Positions 17,880-27,041 of a stretch of 64,000 nucleotides of DNA are shown piece by piece (the first letter of the stretch is position 1; each line of letters starts with the position of its first letter). Made by a program: the position numbers and the translations under genes. The notes under the pieces were generated by a model. It saw only the letters and a program-made list of their open reading frames with translations. It had not been told where the DNA came from and ran no database searches. The stretch lies in assembly GCF_965204935.1 (NCBI RefSeq), contig NZ_CBDBFO010000002.1; one strand, written 5' to 3'. The stretch comes from Hoeflea_A sp965204935. Its GTDB lineage: Bacteria; Pseudomonadota; Alphaproteobacteria; Rhizobiales; Rhizobiaceae.

Positions 17880-19759
17880 CAGGTGGTCTCCGGATGCAGC
17901 TTGACAACATCCGCGCTGGTGGCTTTCAGGGCCTTGCGGATCTGGTTGGCAATCGTGCGCGCCGTGATCGGTGTGCCCGAGTAATTAAGGACCGAAGTCA
18001 GCTTGTCTGGCGATATGTGGCATTCATTCATGATGAGCTGCCGCATCTGGCCGTCTCGGTTCTGTTCAATCACGAAGACCAGGTCGTGGTCGTAAATGAA
18101 CATGTCGAGGCTCTCGTGGAAGGGAAATGCCCGAATGCGCATTACGTCAATGGGATAGCCCTCGGCAGCCATGATCTCGACCGCCTCGTAGGAAGGCGAG
18201 GCAGACGTGCCGAAGAAAAGCGCACCGAGCTTCAATTTTGTCTTCGGTCTTTTTACCGGGATCGGATCATGGACCTTGGGAACGGGCACATAGGTCTTTG
18301 CGGTCTCGAACTTGCGCAACAGCCGATCTACGTTTTGTACGTAATCCTCGCCTTTCTCCGAATAGACCGCCATTTCGTTTTTGGACGAACCGCGGGTGAA
18401 GAACGCACCTTTATCCGGATGCGTGCCCGGCAAAGTGCGGTAGCAGATGCCGTCACCATCCACGTCAAGGTACCGTCCCCATTTTTCCGCCTTGTCGAGC
18501 GCGTCGGCGTCAAGGACCTTGCCGCGGTTCATTTCGTAATTGTCGTCCCATTCAAGCGGCGGAGACATCCAGTCATTCATGCCAAGATCAAGATCCGACA
18601 TCATGATCACCGGTGTCTGCAGTTGCTCCGCCAAGTCAAAAGCCTGAACGGTCATGTCAAAACACTCTCGCGGTGTTGCCGGAAAGAGCAACACATGCTT
18701 CGTATCACCATGGCTGGCATAGGCGGCGGCGAGAATGTCAGATTGCTGGCTGCGGGTGGGCATGCCGGTCGACGGCCCGGATCTTTGAACGTCAATCAGC
18801 ACCACCGGCAATTCCGCAAAATAAGCGAGGCCCAGGAACTCGCTCATGAGCGAAAGGCCTGGACCTGACGTTGCCGTAAAGGCTCTTGCGCCGTTCCAGC
18901 TCGCACCGACCACAATGCCCATCGCCGCCAACTCGTCTTCAGCCTGTAAAATCGCGAAATTGCGTTTGCCGGTGCCCGGATCGATGCGCATGCGTTCGGC
19001 ATACTTGGAAAAGGCATCGACCACGGATGTCGACGGCGTGATGGGATACCAGGCTGCAACGGTCGCCCCGCCATAGATTGCGCCGAGCGCAGCGGCGGTG
19101 TTGCCGTTCATCAGGATGTGTTGGCTTTCGCGAATGTGCGGCGCCTGGATGAGGCCGGGGTCCAGCCTGATCGGCAACGGGCACTTGAAGTTTTCCTGCG
19201 CGAACTGGAACCCCATCTCAAGCGCGTGAACATTGGGCAGGATCAGCTTTTCTTTGCCTTTGAACTGGTCGCTGAGCAGGTCCTTGAGGATCGAGAAATC
19301 GATATCGAGCAGCGCCGACAGGGCGCCGACATAAACCACGTTCTTCAAGAGCTGCTGCAATCGCGCAACCTAGAACTCACGCATACACATTTCGGTCAGC
19401 GGGATGCCGAAATAGGTGATGTCGTCTCGTTTGAGGTGCGGTGCGAGCGGACGGGTGGAATCATAGACGAAGTAACCGCCGGGCTCGACGCTGGCGACAT
19501 CATCTTCCATCGTCTGCGGATTGACGCACAGCATCAGATCGACACCGCCCCGGCGACCGAGATAGCCCTTGGAGCTCACCCGCACCTCATACCAGGTCGG
19601 CAGGCCCTGAATGTTAGACGGGAAGATGTTGCGCGGACTGACGGGTATGCCCATCCGAAATATGGCCTTGGCGAACAGATGGTTGGCCGATGCCGAGCCC
19701 GTGCCGTTCACATTGGCGAACTTGACTACGAAATCGTTGACGCCCTTGATCTGTTTCAT
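17879..19759 (-). pseudogene. korA: 2-oxoacid:acceptor oxidoreductase gamma-alpha fusion subunit with in-frame amber codon
   Basis: 627 codons in one frame, broken only by TAG at codon 130 (19370-19372), between TEMCMREF and VARLQQLLKNVVYVGAL. The first ~190 residues are the gamma domain (NGTGSASANHLFAKAI, GYLGRRGGVDLML); the rest is the alpha pyrimidine-binding part (YPITPSTSVVDAFSKYAER, QAEDELAAMGIVVGASWNGARA, TSGPGLSLMSE). ATG at 19759 overlaps the stop of the upstream flavoprotein gene (ATGA), and its own stop overlaps the beta start. Two subunit genes of the same enzyme thus each have one amber codon and no other damage that I can see. Confidence 0.8.
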
Positions 19760-21549
19760 TTGACGTTCACCAGGTTGGGTGTCGCCTTTGTCACATTGTA
19801 GAGGAACATCTGCATGTCCCAGGCGGCTGTCGGGCAGCGCTCGGCGCACAGGCCGCAATGCAGGCACACATCTTCATCCTTGACCATGACACGACCCGTG
19901 CGCAGAGGGCCCGAGACGTAAAGATCCTGTTCCGTGTTTTCGGCTGGAACCAGCAGCTTTGCCCGCAGCTCATCTTCCGGTGCGTTGTGCGTAAAATTGA
20001 TGCAGCTTGTGGGGCAAATATCCGTACAGGCATCGCATTCAATGCATTCGGCGTCGGTAAAAACGGTCTGCGCATCGCAATTGAGGCAGCGCTCGGCTTC
20101 GATGAAGGCTGTCTCGGCATCAAATCCCAGCTCGACCTCGACCATACGGTCCTTCAGGGATTTCTTGAGATCTTCCAGCGGGACAATTTTGCGCTCGTCA
20201 TCGATCGGAATTGAATCGTAGCTCCATTCGTGGATGCCCATCTTCTGTCCGACAAGGGTCACGTGAGGCGGAGGACGCTTTGAAAGGTCCTTGCCCTGAC
20301 AATAAAGATCGATGGACACGGCGGCTTTGTGCCCATGGGCTACGGCGGTGATTATATTGGATGGCCCAAAGGCTGAATCGCCGCCAAAAAACACCTCCTT
20401 GCGCGTGGACTGGAACGTCTCGTCGTCATTGATGATCGGCGTTCCCCAACTGGTAAAGCGGATCCCGGTCTCCTTTTCGATCCAGGGAAACGCATTTTCC
20501 TGACCGATGGCCACCAGCACATCGTCGCACGGAAAGAATTCCGGATCCTCACCCGTCGGCACCAGCTCACGGCGACCGTCAGGGTGGTAGACCGGCTCGA
20601 CCTTTTCGAAGGTCATGCCGACAAGCTTGCCCTTCTCGACCACGAATTCACGCGGCACGTGATTGTCGATGATGGGAATGCCCTCGTGCATGGCATCTTC
20701 CTTTTCCCAGGGCGATGCCTTCATTTCGGCAAAGGGACTACGGACGATTACCTTTACGTCCTGACCGCCGAGCCGGCGCGATGTCCGGCAACAATCCATG
20801 GCGGTGTTGCCGCCACCAAGAACGATAACGCGCTTGCCAATCTCCTTGGTGTGTTCAAAGGCGACATTGGCCAGCCAATTGATCCCGATGTGAATATTCT
20901 CATCGGCCTCCTTGCGGCCCGGCAGTTTGGGCAGGTCGCGCCCTTTCGGCGCGCCAGAACCAACGAAAATCGCGTCATACCCCTTGGTGAGCATCTCGGA
21001 CATGCTGTCCACATAGGTGTCGAACATAGTGGTGACACCCATGTTGAGGATGTAGCCAATCTCTTCGTCGAGCACGCTTTCGGGAAGCCGGAACGACGGG
21101 ATCTGGCTGCGCATGAAACCGCCGCCCTTGGCCTGCTCGTCATAGATGTGCAGTTCGTATCCAAGGGGCGCCAGATCACGCGCGACCGTCAGTGAAGCAG
21201 GTCCCGCGCCGATCAGCGCAATTTTTTTGCCATTCGGTCGGCCGGCCTTGGGAAGCATGTCCGCGACTTCGTCCTTGAAGTCAGCGGCAACGCGCTTCAA
21301 TCGACAGATCGCGACAGGCTCCTCCTCGACGCGACCGCGCCGGCAGGCCGGCTCACACGGCCGGTCGCAGGTGCGACCGAGCACGCCGGGAAAGACATTG
21401 CTTTCCCAATTAATCAGATATGCGTCAGTATAGCGCTGTTGGGCGATCAGGCGAATATAGGCCGGCACCGGCGTATGCGCCGGGCAGGCATATTGGCAAT
21501 CGACGACCTTGTGGAAGTACTCCGGATCCGCCGTGTCGGTGGCTTGCAC
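19756..21549 (-). CDS. FAD/NAD(P)-binding oxidoreductase with 4Fe-4S domains (GltD-like), partner of OFOR
   Basis: 597 residues. The N-terminal part has cysteines for an iron-sulfur cluster (CQYACPAHTPVPAY, CDRPCEPACRR); then two dinucleotide-binding domains, IALIGAGPASLTVARDLA (FAD) and VIVLGGGNTAMDCCR (NADPH), as in glutamate synthase small subunit; then two C-terminal ferredoxin motifs, CIECDACTDICPTSC and CLHCGLCAERCPTAAWD. It is translationally coupled to the gamma-alpha subunit gene, so it probably moves electrons between NAD(P)H and the 2-oxoacid:ferredoxin oxidoreductase. This gene is intact although its two partners carry amber codons. Confidence 0.88.
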   Translation of the reverse strand: MQATDTADPEYFHKVVDCQYACPAHTPVPAYIRLIAQQRYTDAYLINWESNVFPGVLGRTCDRPCEPACRRGRVEEEPVAICRLKRVAADFKDEVADMLPKAGRPNGKKIALIGAGPASLTVARDLAPLGYELHIYDEQAKGGGFMRSQIPSFRLPESVLDEEIGYILNMGVTTMFDTYVDSMSEMLTKGYDAIFVGSGAPKGRDLPKLPGRKEADENIHIGINWLANVAFEHTKEIGKRVIVLGGGNTAMDCCRTSRRLGGQDVKVIVRSPFAEMKASPWEKEDAMHEGIPIIDNHVPREFVVEKGKLVGMTFEKVEPVYHPDGRRELVPTGEDPEFFPCDDVLVAIGQENAFPWIEKETGIRFTSWGTPIINDDETFQSTRKEVFFGGDSAFGPSNIITAVAHGHKAAVSIDLYCQGKDLSKRPPPHVTLVGQKMGIHEWSYDSIPIDDERKIVPLEDLKKSLKDRMVEVELGFDAETAFIEAERCLNCDAQTVFTDAECIECDACTDICPTSCINFTHNAPEDELRAKLLVPAENTEQDLYVSGPLRTGRVMVKDEDVCLHCGLCAERCPTAAWDMQMFLYNVTKATPNLVNVK

Positions 21550-21728
21550 GCCCTCTTCCCTTCAAAACACATCCAGTGCGACTGGCCAGATGAAATTTAA
21601 ACTTGGTGAAGTCACCCGTGTAAAGACCACATGCAGTATTCCGGCAAGTTTTGTTAATTTCCATTCAGCGTTGTTCAGCGGCTCCCAGCACAATAGACCG
21701 GCGTCAAATGGCCGGCTATTAGTGGTTC

Positions 21729-22450
21729 ATGAACAAAGAAACACTTGACCGTTTTTCAGCAATCTGTCGACCAATGCCGGCGGCACAGCGGTGCTCGCCT
21801 ATGGCAATACCCGGCAGCTTTGCCTCGGCCTCGAGGTCGTGCTGCCGACCGGCGAGGTCTGGAACGGGCTGCGCAGCCTGAAGAAGGACAATACGGGCTA
21901 CGACCTGCGCGACCTCTTCATCGGCGCCGAGGGAACGCTCGGCGTGATCACCGCCGCCGTCCTGAAACTGTTCCCCGTTCCACGCGGTCACCAGGTGGCG
22001 ATCGCCGGTCTCAACAGTCCCAAGGCCGCACTGGCGGCGCTCGGTCTTGCGCAACAGCGCTGCGGCAGCGCCCTGACCGGCTTCGAACTGATGCCGCGCA
22101 TCGGCGTGGAATTCACAGTGGCGCATATACCCGGCGTCAGGGATCCGCTGTCCGGCAAACATCCCTGGTACGTGCTGATCGACATCTCTTCGGGACAGTC
22201 AGAAGAGGCCGCCGATGCCATGATGCAGGCGGTGCTTGAGGACGCGCTCGGCAAAAGCCTCATCGCGGATGCCGTCATCGCGCAGTCGGATGCGCAGCGC
22301 GCCGATTTCTGGCGCCTGCGGGAAACCATGTCCGAGGCGCAGAAACACGAGGGCGCGTCGATCAAGCACGACGTCTCGGTACCGGTTGCCGAAATTCCGC
22401 ATTTCATGGAACGTGCCGATCAATGTCAAAAACAGCTGCTTCAGCGGTAA
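21729..22450 (+). pseudogene. Truncated duplicate of FAD-linked oxidase gene
   Basis: Starts like the full gene at 27042 (MNKETLDRFSAI against MTTEILDRFAAI) but after 12 codons jumps, at a shared GCAATC, to the part encoding NLSTNAGGT. This removes roughly 400 bases and breaks the frame. From 21759 to 22416 it matches 27475-28132 almost perfectly (I counted three substitutions by eye), then ends abruptly in unrelated sequence. The first 12 codons and the two codons at the end are diverged, so this remnant is a mosaic, not a simple copy. Not expected to make an active enzyme. Confidence 0.85.
21759..22416 (+). repeat. 658-base direct repeat, left copy
   Basis: Matches 27475-28132 at a constant offset of 5716 bases. 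The two copies flank the TIR-WD40 gene with its IS and the 5' third of the full oxidase gene. Confidence 0.92.
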
Positions 22451-22604
22451 GGATATTCCGAAGCAAACGGTGCTGGCGATAACGGTTTGCAAGAGTTACA
22501 ACCGTTCCTTTGTCGAGTTAACCGTTTCAGCGAACCTGTTTTCGGACACTGGCAACGTTCTCTGTCAAAAAATATATCTGAAGCGTACATCAGTATCGTT
22601 TTGC

Positions 22605-24500
22605 TTATCGGGGACCTGGCTCCACAGCTCCAGGTGTTACCCACCAAGGCGATGGCGGATCAAAAAATTTTCCACAAATTGGTATGCCGTCTGAAACAAA
22701 ACTTGCACCCGGTATGCCAGACAACTCGCAATTAACTCTACCGTTTACTTTCGGCAGGCGTTTACTCACAACACTAAATGCGTTGCCCGCGGGAACGCCG
22801 GACAGGTCCCAGATCAATACGTCCCGATCTGTGGAAGTAGCAAGCTGTGAGCCATCTGGTGAGAACGCGACAACATCGTCCAATTCCACCGCGCTGAATT
22901 GACCAACTCGCTGAATCTCACTTGATGTGGCTAAATCCCAGAGGCTAACTCCATCAAAAGGACTACCAGTAGCCAACCGGGTCCAATCCGGAGATAGATC
23001 GACGTTTAGTCGCGATCCGACAGGCTCAGTAATCGCAATTTCGCGATCCAGTTCGATGTCCCAAATCCGGACGACACCGTTATCATGAAGAATGGCGAGC
23101 CTATTGGCATCACCTGAAAAATTCAAAGAAGCTACTGATGAAAAAACGGTTGTCTTTAGAGACGCTTCTTCGCTGTCATTTGCTAGATTCCAGAGACGAA
23201 CCACTCCACCTGAATCACCTACGGCCAGCCGAGCGCCATCTGGCGAAAAAGATAAACCACCGATTGAACGGTCGCCTGGAATCGTAAAAAGTTCTTGACC
23301 GGTTTCTACCGCCCAAAGACGAGCATTCCCGTCCGCGCTACCAGTTGCGATATGCTTGCCATTGGGCGAAAACGATATGCTTTCGATGGGTCCATCGTGC
23401 CCCTCTAGTAGGGTCAATTGCCTACCAGATTCCGTGTCAAACACTCTGACAATTCCCGCTGACTCTGACACCCCCGGCCCATCCACTCCAACGCCGGTCG
23501 CTATCAATTTACTGTCGGGTGAAAAGGAAACGCTACTGATCTCACCTTTGTTCTCTGCATATTGCAGTGTTACTTGTCCTTCAGAAATGCTCCAAAGGTT
23601 CAGGTTGCCCACAAAGTTATCAGATTCACCCCAATCCATTGTAGAAACTGCAATGTGCCCACCATTGGGTGCAAAAACAATTGATCGAATACCACTTCTG
23701 GATCCGGCGAGTTTGATTACCTCGGCTGCCGGAGCGATATCCCTTATCTTAATTGTGTTGTTATTTACCAAGGTCGCCATACGTGAAAGGTCAGATGAAA
23801 ATGCAATGCCGCGATGGCTACCCTCAGTTTTCTCAAAGCTAAACGCCTCAGTTAGTGTTTCAGTATCAAACACTGCGATTCTGTTGCTTGAGCCAATGAC
23901 AGCGAAACTTGCTCCGTCTGATGAAAACAGAATTCGATTAGCTGTACCAAAACTCAATCTTCTCCTGCCAGTTTCCTGACCGCTATCAACATCCCAACTC
24001 AATAGCCAACCATCTGTTGCTCCGGTGAGTAACTTTCCTGAGTCGGGAACAAACGCAACACTGATGATCGAAACATCTTGACCTGACAAACGGTGAATTT
24101 CGGCACCCGTAGACGCGCTCCAGATGATCACAGTCCCATCACTGTTGAGCGCCGCAACATTTGCGCCGTCCGACGAGACCGCCACCTGAACAATATCGAC
24201 TTCCCTTTCATCACGGAGGAGTTCGTTTGCAAGGCTCGAATCCAAGTTTACAACGCGATTTCCTGAGTCTGCATCCCAAAAACCGACAAACATGTATTCT
24301 CCACCAGCGAGCAACCGAGTTCCGTCGGCTGAAAACACGATCCCGTTTAATTGAGCACCATTTCCGCGCATCCTAAGAAGCTCCGCTCCTGTGCTGATAT
24401 CCAAAATACGTGCAGTACTGTCGCTGCTTACTGTAGCTAAGGTTTCCCCCTGGGAAGCAAACGCAATATCCGTAACCGCCCCATTGTGACCTTTGAAACT
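22605..24500 (-). pseudogene. TIR-TM-WD40 gene, 3' part (WD40 repeats 2-14), cut by IS copy 2
   Basis: 632 codons including the stop, beginning in the WD40 repeat SSFKGHNGAVTDIAF. I count 13 WD40-like repeats here (for example GPIESISFSPNGKHIATGSADGNARLW in 20-residue sections), which with one in the 5' part makes 14, the number for two seven-bladed propellers. The protein ends with FFDPPSPWWVTPG. Base composition is clearly more AT-rich than neighbours, pointing to transfer. The IS separates it from the TIR and membrane part at 25840-26817; removing 1339 bases joins both parts in frame (957 residues). Confidence 0.85.
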
Positions 24501-24575
24501 TGATGATGTGGACGCCCCTGCGCGGCGCCAAGTATGGTGCTGAGAAAGAAGTGAAGGCAGGAAAGGAAGGTTCCA

Positions 24576-25595
24576 ATGAACATCACAACACTTGGGCTGG
24601 ATCTGGCGAAGAGCGTTTTCCAGGCGCATGGGATAGATGGATCGGGCAAGACAGTTCTAGTGAAGAAGCTGCATCGCAAACAGATGCTGCCATTCTTCTC
24701 GAAACTGGCGCCCTGTGTGATCGGGGTTGAGGCCTGCGCGACAGCGCACCACTGGGCGCGTACACTGATCGCCATGGGCCATGACGTCAGGATCATGCCG
24801 CCGTCTTACGTAAAAGGATACGTCAAGCGCGGCAAAAGCGATGCGATTGATGCAGAAGCGATCTGCGAGGCCGTGCAACGTCCGACAATGCGGTTTGTGC
24901 CGGTAAAGACAGTTGAGCAGCAGAGTGTTCTGATGGCGCACCGAACCCGATCGTTGATTGTGCGCCAGCGGACCATGGCGGCGAATGCGCTACGCGCGCA
25001 CTTGGCCGAATTCGGCTTGGTTGCCAACCCGGGTATCGCCAATCTGGTGAAGCTGGCCGACAGGGCCTTTGCCGATGAAGCCCTTCCTGCTTACGCTCAT
25101 CGAGCGCTTGAGATCCTGATCCGACGGATCGCCGAATTAAACGAGGAGATTGGCGAACTCGATAAGGAATTACGCATCTGGCATGCCGAGAACGAGGCCA
25201 GTCGAAGGCTCGCGGCTATCCCGGGTGTCGGGGTGATCACAGCGACAGCCATTGCGGCGACAGTGACAGACCCCGATCAATTCCAATCAGGCAGGCAATT
25301 TGCCGCCTGGCTTGGGTTGACGCCGCAACAACAGTCGACCGGAGGCAAAACACGTCTCGGTGGTATATCCAAACAGGGCGACAGGTACTTGCGGCGACTG
25401 CTCGTCGTTGGCGCAACGGCCGTCATGCGACACGCCAAGCGGAACCCGACGCCGATGACAGACTGGGTGAATGGGTTGCTGGAGAAGAAGCCGTTTCGGC
25501 TCGTCTCGGTCGCCCTTGCGAACAAGCTCGCCCGGATAGCCTGGGCAATCCTTACCCGCGGAGAGATTTATAGACCTTACGGGCAGCCTGCCTAA
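24576..25595 (+). CDS. IS110-family transposase, copy 2
   Basis: 339 residues, the same protein as copy 1, including the DEDD motifs GLDLAKSVF, GVEACATAHH, KSDAIDAEAI and the serine-containing GLTPQQQSTGGKT stretch. No stop or frameshift, so the enzyme should be active. Full identity of the two copies implies recent movement. Confidence 0.95.
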   Translation: MNITTLGLDLAKSVFQAHGIDGSGKTVLVKKLHRKQMLPFFSKLAPCVIGVEACATAHHWARTLIAMGHDVRIMPPSYVKGYVKRGKSDAIDAEAICEAVQRPTMRFVPVKTVEQQSVLMAHRTRSLIVRQRTMAANALRAHLAEFGLVANPGIANLVKLADRAFADEALPAYAHRALEILIRRIAELNEEIGELDKELRIWHAENEASRRLAAIPGVGVITATAIAATVTDPDQFQSGRQFAAWLGLTPQQQSTGGKTRLGGISKQGDRYLRRLLVVGATAVMRHAKRNPTPMTDWVNGLLEKKPFRLVSVALANKLARIAWAILTRGEIYRPYGQPA

Positions 25596-25839
25596 CCGCG
25601 CGCAGCCCGAACCGAATTGGCAATGGCAGTCGATGATGCGTAACGATCGAGCCAATGGAGAGGCAAACCCGTCTGATTCAATGCGCCGTTCAAGCGCGCC
25701 AACTTGATCAGGGGCCTCACCGGCGGATTTCCATCAGGGCCAGCGGCAAGTATCTGCCGCACAAACAGGCCGGACATATGAAAGCAACCGATCACCGCAA
25801 CAAGACAAAATCAGCCCTTGCCATAAGGGGCGTCCACAT
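25596..25839 (+). ncRNA. Putative bridge RNA region of IS copy 2
   Basis: 244 non-coding bases between transposase stop and right end, the place where IS1111-group elements encode their guide RNA. It contains TGATTCA at 25674-25680, which is complementary to the top strand of the right target flank (ATGAATCA, 25840-25847) shared by both insertion sites. That orientation is what I recall for the right target guide of a bridge RNA. A seven-base match can arise by chance at the percent level, so this is a candidate only. Confidence 0.45.
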
Positions 25840-26817
25840 ATGAATCAAAGTGCCGGAATCCACCTCCCATAACAAAACAGTTCCATCAGCGGCTCCGGAT
25901 GCAAGAGTGCTGCCATCAGCAGACAAGGCTATACTGCTTACTGACCTCTCACGTTCTTCGATGATGAAGTTAGCCAACTGCCGATGTGATATCGTTCGCA
26001 GGGTCTTCACTGTGGTTTTTAGTTGCGGTGCGGCTTCTGTTTGATTTCTGGGCCATGCCGCGAGGGTCAATTTAGCAGCATCTTCAATCCGGCCTTCATT
26101 TTCTGCAATCGAAGCCAATGCGTTGAGAGCATTGAACTCATTCTGCCGCGCAAACCAAAGCTGTCGCTGAGCTTCGGTCGCTGACTCCTGGGCTCGTAAC
26201 CGTTGCATCTCGGCATTCAGGAATGAAACAAATGCAATTAGAGCTAGAAATGCCAATGTCACTATTATGGATGCGACGATAGCACCCCGAAGGCGTCTGC
26301 GGCGCAAGACACTGTGCGTGCTCTCAATCGAATTCAACACTTTCTGAGAAGGGCCAATGGCCTGGCGAGGCAAATGCTCAATCACCTCAACTACGTTTTT
26401 TGAAATCAATTCTAAAGCAGGATAATTGTGTCGTTCGTCGTCTTCAATTCTTGTCCCAAACAAGATTGGAATGACATGCCCGCTTCGGGACACAAAATGC
26501 GAAACCTCGTCTCTAACGGGTTCTGACTTAGAAAGCGCCTGACGTGTTCCAACAACTATCAGACGCCGTGTATTGTCGAGCGCCGTTTTCGCCTCGGTTC
26601 GCCAATCATCACCGCCAGCAAATTCAGAACGGTCTAAAAAACACTCAAAACCTCGGTCGCGGAGATCTTCCGCTAGCTTTACCGCGTATGCACCGCCACT
26701 GTCCCAATGATAGGAAACAAAAAAATCATATCCCCACACTCTGTTGGACACATTCTTCCACCAACTAGTCTTGGGAGGTACGGGAAAGTATTTTGGATTT
26801 TCGATTTTTGTTGCCAT
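25840..26817 (-). pseudogene. TIR-TM-WD40 gene, 5' part, cut by IS copy 2
   Basis: 326 codons from ATG 26817. Residues about 30-150 form a TIR domain: YDFFVSYHWDSGG, then CFLDRSEFAGGDDWRTEAKTAL, with Glu75 a candidate catalytic glutamate for NAD cleavage, and RLIVVGTRQALSK. Residues about 178-200 are one strong membrane span after an arginine cluster (VLRRRRLRG). A helical, Gln/Glu-rich linker follows (FLNAEMQRLRAQESATEAQRQ), then the first WD40 repeat (SVSSIALSADGSTLASGAADG). A cytoplasmic TIR with a sensor propeller pair on the other side or tethered at the membrane suggests defence or signalling; the function is inference. Start choice is moderate: no strong ribosome-binding site is visible. 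Confidence 0.85.
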
Positions 26818-27041
26818 GTACAGTTGTTGCGTTTCCAAATTCGCGCAATAGCTCTTTGATAGTAGCTGCACAGTCAGTTCGTGAAAACACTCAGTGCCAA
26901 CGCGCTGGATGTCACAGTCCTTCGGAGCAAAAATGCTGCATTGCCATTGGACTGTGAGACCACCGCAAAAGCTCCTTGCAACTTCCATCTTATGCAATTG
27001 CAAAGATAGACCCGCGGGTCCACGCCGACTAGTAATAGCGC

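Larger units (their letters stand above)
24501..25839 (+). mobile_element. IS110-family (IS1111-type) insertion sequence, copy 2
   Basis: Same 1339-base element as 13784-15122. Inverted repeats at 24506-24519 and 25826-25839 (ATGTGGACGCCCCT and its complement), with five more bases outside on the left. In transposase orientation the target reads CT, element, ATGAATCA at both sites. It lies between WD40 repeats 1 and 2 of the TIR gene and disrupts it. Confidence 0.9.

Noticed and set aside
22443..22604. Possible partner gene between the oxidase remnant and the WD40 gene
   Set aside because: Only short open frames without motifs or ribosome-binding sites.
25632..25638. GATGATG in the putative bridge RNA as donor guide
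   Set aside because: It matches the left end of the IS, but in the orientation opposite to that expected for the guide, and the motif is too simple.
13784..25839. Composite transposon formed by the two IS copies
   Set aside because: The copies are in opposite orientation and enclose core metabolic genes plus part of the TIR gene; IS110-type elements do not normally mobilise flanked DNA, and each insertion has its own target site.
26818..27041. Longer N-terminus for the TIR protein (start near 27162)
   Set aside because: The extension overlaps the divergent oxidase start and is Arg/Ser-rich without likeness to TIR leaders; ATG 26817 is directly before a plausible N-terminus.
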